From assembly GCA_034766995.1 (NCBI GenBank), contig CM068317.1, forward strand, positions 16,825,154 to 16,889,153: DNA of 64,000 nt, given 5' to 3'. The position numbers were made by a program, and so were the translations under genes. Source of the DNA: Acanthacorydalis orientalis. Lineage: Eukaryota; Arthropoda; Insecta; Megaloptera; Corydalidae. This document shows, one piece after another, positions 62,880-64,000 of this stretch. The notes beneath the pieces are model-generated. The model had not been told where the DNA came from. It made no database searches and worked only from the letters and a program-made list of their open reading frames with translations. Position 1 is the stretch's first letter, and each line of letters starts with the position of its first letter.

Positions 62880-63320
62880 GTCATGTTATAAATAAAACCA
62901 CGATGATTAGAGGTTGTCTTTTTCTATCAAAAATAAATTCCAACAGCCGATACCGAAACTACTGAATCAGTATGTACTGAATGAACATCGGTCTAGTATC
63001 TTTTGAGCCGTTGAACTATGAAAGTGAAGTAGAGTGATCACAAAAATCGTATTGTCATTGCTATGTTTCATAGAGTGGGAAAAACTCTATTCATTTATAA
63101 GAAAATTTTCACAATTGAAGAGACACGTACACCAACAGAATTTGACAAAGTTTGTGTAAAGAGTTTCCGGAAAGCCCCTGAGACTAGTGGAAAAGTTCAG
63201 TGTCATCATAGTATGACAGGTATGATGACTCGATATATTTGATATAACCAAGAAAATACGTTACAAGAACTAATAGTGGAAACATGCACTGAAATATGTA
63301 AAAAAAATGCTTAAATAACA
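62880..63320 (+). other. Unrecognised coding-like fragment
   Basis: GC and complexity rise after the microsatellite. The plus strand reads MFHRVGKTLFIYKKIFTIEE then TRTPTEFDKVCVKSFRKAPE and, past one stop, ENTLQELIVETCTEICKKNA. It resembles the broken open frames of the transposases elsewhere in the window but I cannot assign a family. Confidence 0.3.
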
Positions 63321-63621
63321 ATGACACAATTTTATATATTATGTATGAAAAAAATGGTTAGAATTATAAACCTACATTTTTGTGAAAACATTTATACAAT
63401 CATAACTTTTATTATATATTAAAAGGTTTTTATTCATTTTGGTATGGGGTGAAAAAGGAATTTATTTATGAAATTGAATGTCTGAATTTATGCAAAAAGT
63501 TACATAACGTCTTTATATACTCGTATAGCATGTACAAGTCACTAAACGTTCCTTCATTTATACAAAAATATATATTTATTCAAAATCAAAAACAGTCTAG
63601 TATTCCATTAAAACATATTTA

Positions 63622-63626
<5 letters not shown>

Positions 63627-63691
<65 letters not shown>
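63627..63691. repeat. (TA)n microsatellite abutting a mariner end
   Basis: TA run of about 32 units whose last TA is also the target TA of the mariner. Confidence 0.97.
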
Positions 63692-63692
<1 letters not shown>

Positions 63693-64000
63693 GAGGTCAG
63701 ACAATTAAGTAATGCGACAACATTCAAAAATCGAGTATATTTAAAAATTAAGGTACATCGCTGCGATCCCCTTCAAAGTAGTCCCCTCCCGCATATATAC
63801 ACTTATTCCAGCGAGTTTTCCAGTTTTCGTAACAATTCTGGAACACTTCTTGTGGGACCTCTCCGAGTACCCTCGTCACAGATTCTTGGATATCTTCAAC
63901 GGAGTCAAAATGTCGACCTTTGACGAATTTTTTCATATAGGGGAATAGGAAAAAGTCGCAGGGTGACATGTCCGGTGAATAGGGCGGTTGTGGTAACGTT
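63692..64000 (-). mobile_element. mariner element, 3' part, cut by the window edge
   Basis: The end CGAGGTCAGACAATTAAGTA is identical to that of the 2220 element. The element reads on the minus strand and continues beyond the window. Confidence 0.92.
63748..64000 (-). CDS. mariner transposase, C-terminal part (partial)
   Basis: Open from the window edge to the stop at 63748-63750. It reads TLPQPPYSPDMSPCDFFLFP (third catalytic Asp of DD34D), KKFVKGRHFDSVEDIQESVT and the C-terminus YAGGDYFEGDRSDVP. Compared with the copy at 2325-3095 it has Arg where that copy has its stop and only four other visible amino-acid differences over the shared 84 codons, so both descend from a recent common source. 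Whether the upstream half is intact cannot be judged here. Confidence 0.9.
   Translation of the reverse strand, partial: TLPQPPYSPDMSPCDFFLFPYMKKFVKGRHFDSVEDIQESVTRVLGEVPQEVFQNCYENWKTRWNKCIYAGGDYFEGDRSDVP

Overview
The window looks like AT-rich, arthropod-type (probably insect) nuclear DNA. It is eukaryotic, mostly non-coding, very rich in (TA)n microsatellites, and filled with broken transposable elements of families common in arthropod genomes. There is no operon structure, bacterial gene, rRNA, tRNA or CRISPR array that I can support. Almost every long ORF is either transposase/retroelement debris or a Tyr-Ile translation of a (TA)n array.

The one well supported host sequence is a 107-bp exon on the minus strand at 18085-18191. 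It has both splice sites and encodes the start of an immunoglobulin domain of the DIP type (Dpr-interacting, lachesin-like neuronal adhesion proteins). A second minus-strand exon candidate at 51494-51574 has a compatible reading phase and would lie about 33 kb upstream. If both are right, much of this window is giant introns of one DIP-like gene in which mobile elements have accumulated.

Layout: 0.6-3.2 kb holds two Tc1/mariner elements. 5.6-5.85 kb is a GC-richer island with a TATA-like motif and a splice donor. 7.2-8.3 kb and 13.5-14.8 kb are minus-strand mariner relics. 14.8-15.4 kb is the N-terminal part of another transposase. 16.4-17.8 kb is a Tigger/pogo relic. 18.1 kb is the Ig exon. 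19.6-20.9 kb is a Jockey-like reverse transcriptase relic between microsatellites. 22.5-23.1 kb is a deleted piggyBac element. 27.7-29.7 kb is a mariner split by a TTAA-flanked miniature element. 33.4-35.1 kb holds two cecropia-type mariner relics, the second followed directly by a deleted Copia retrotransposon (35.15-37.5 kb). 41, 52.2-52.8 and 53.9 kb hold Tc1-like fragments. 45.4-46.8 kb is a second Jockey-like element. 47.6 kb is a 79-bp mariner miniature. 57.6-58.85 kb is a mariner with a Mos1-like protein. 63.69-64 kb is the end of a mariner of the same family as the 2.2 kb copy.

The most interesting pattern is physical. Six Tc1/mariner-type elements end exactly at a (TA)n array on one side, with no spacer, in a window holding about 38 such arrays. 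This suggests either that these TA-targeting elements favour TA arrays or that the arrays grow from the TA at element ends. Several long perfect palindromes (61.62, 50.37, 39.71 and 6.12 kb) are also present. I found no intact autonomous element. All protein identities come from reading motifs by eye, without database searches.
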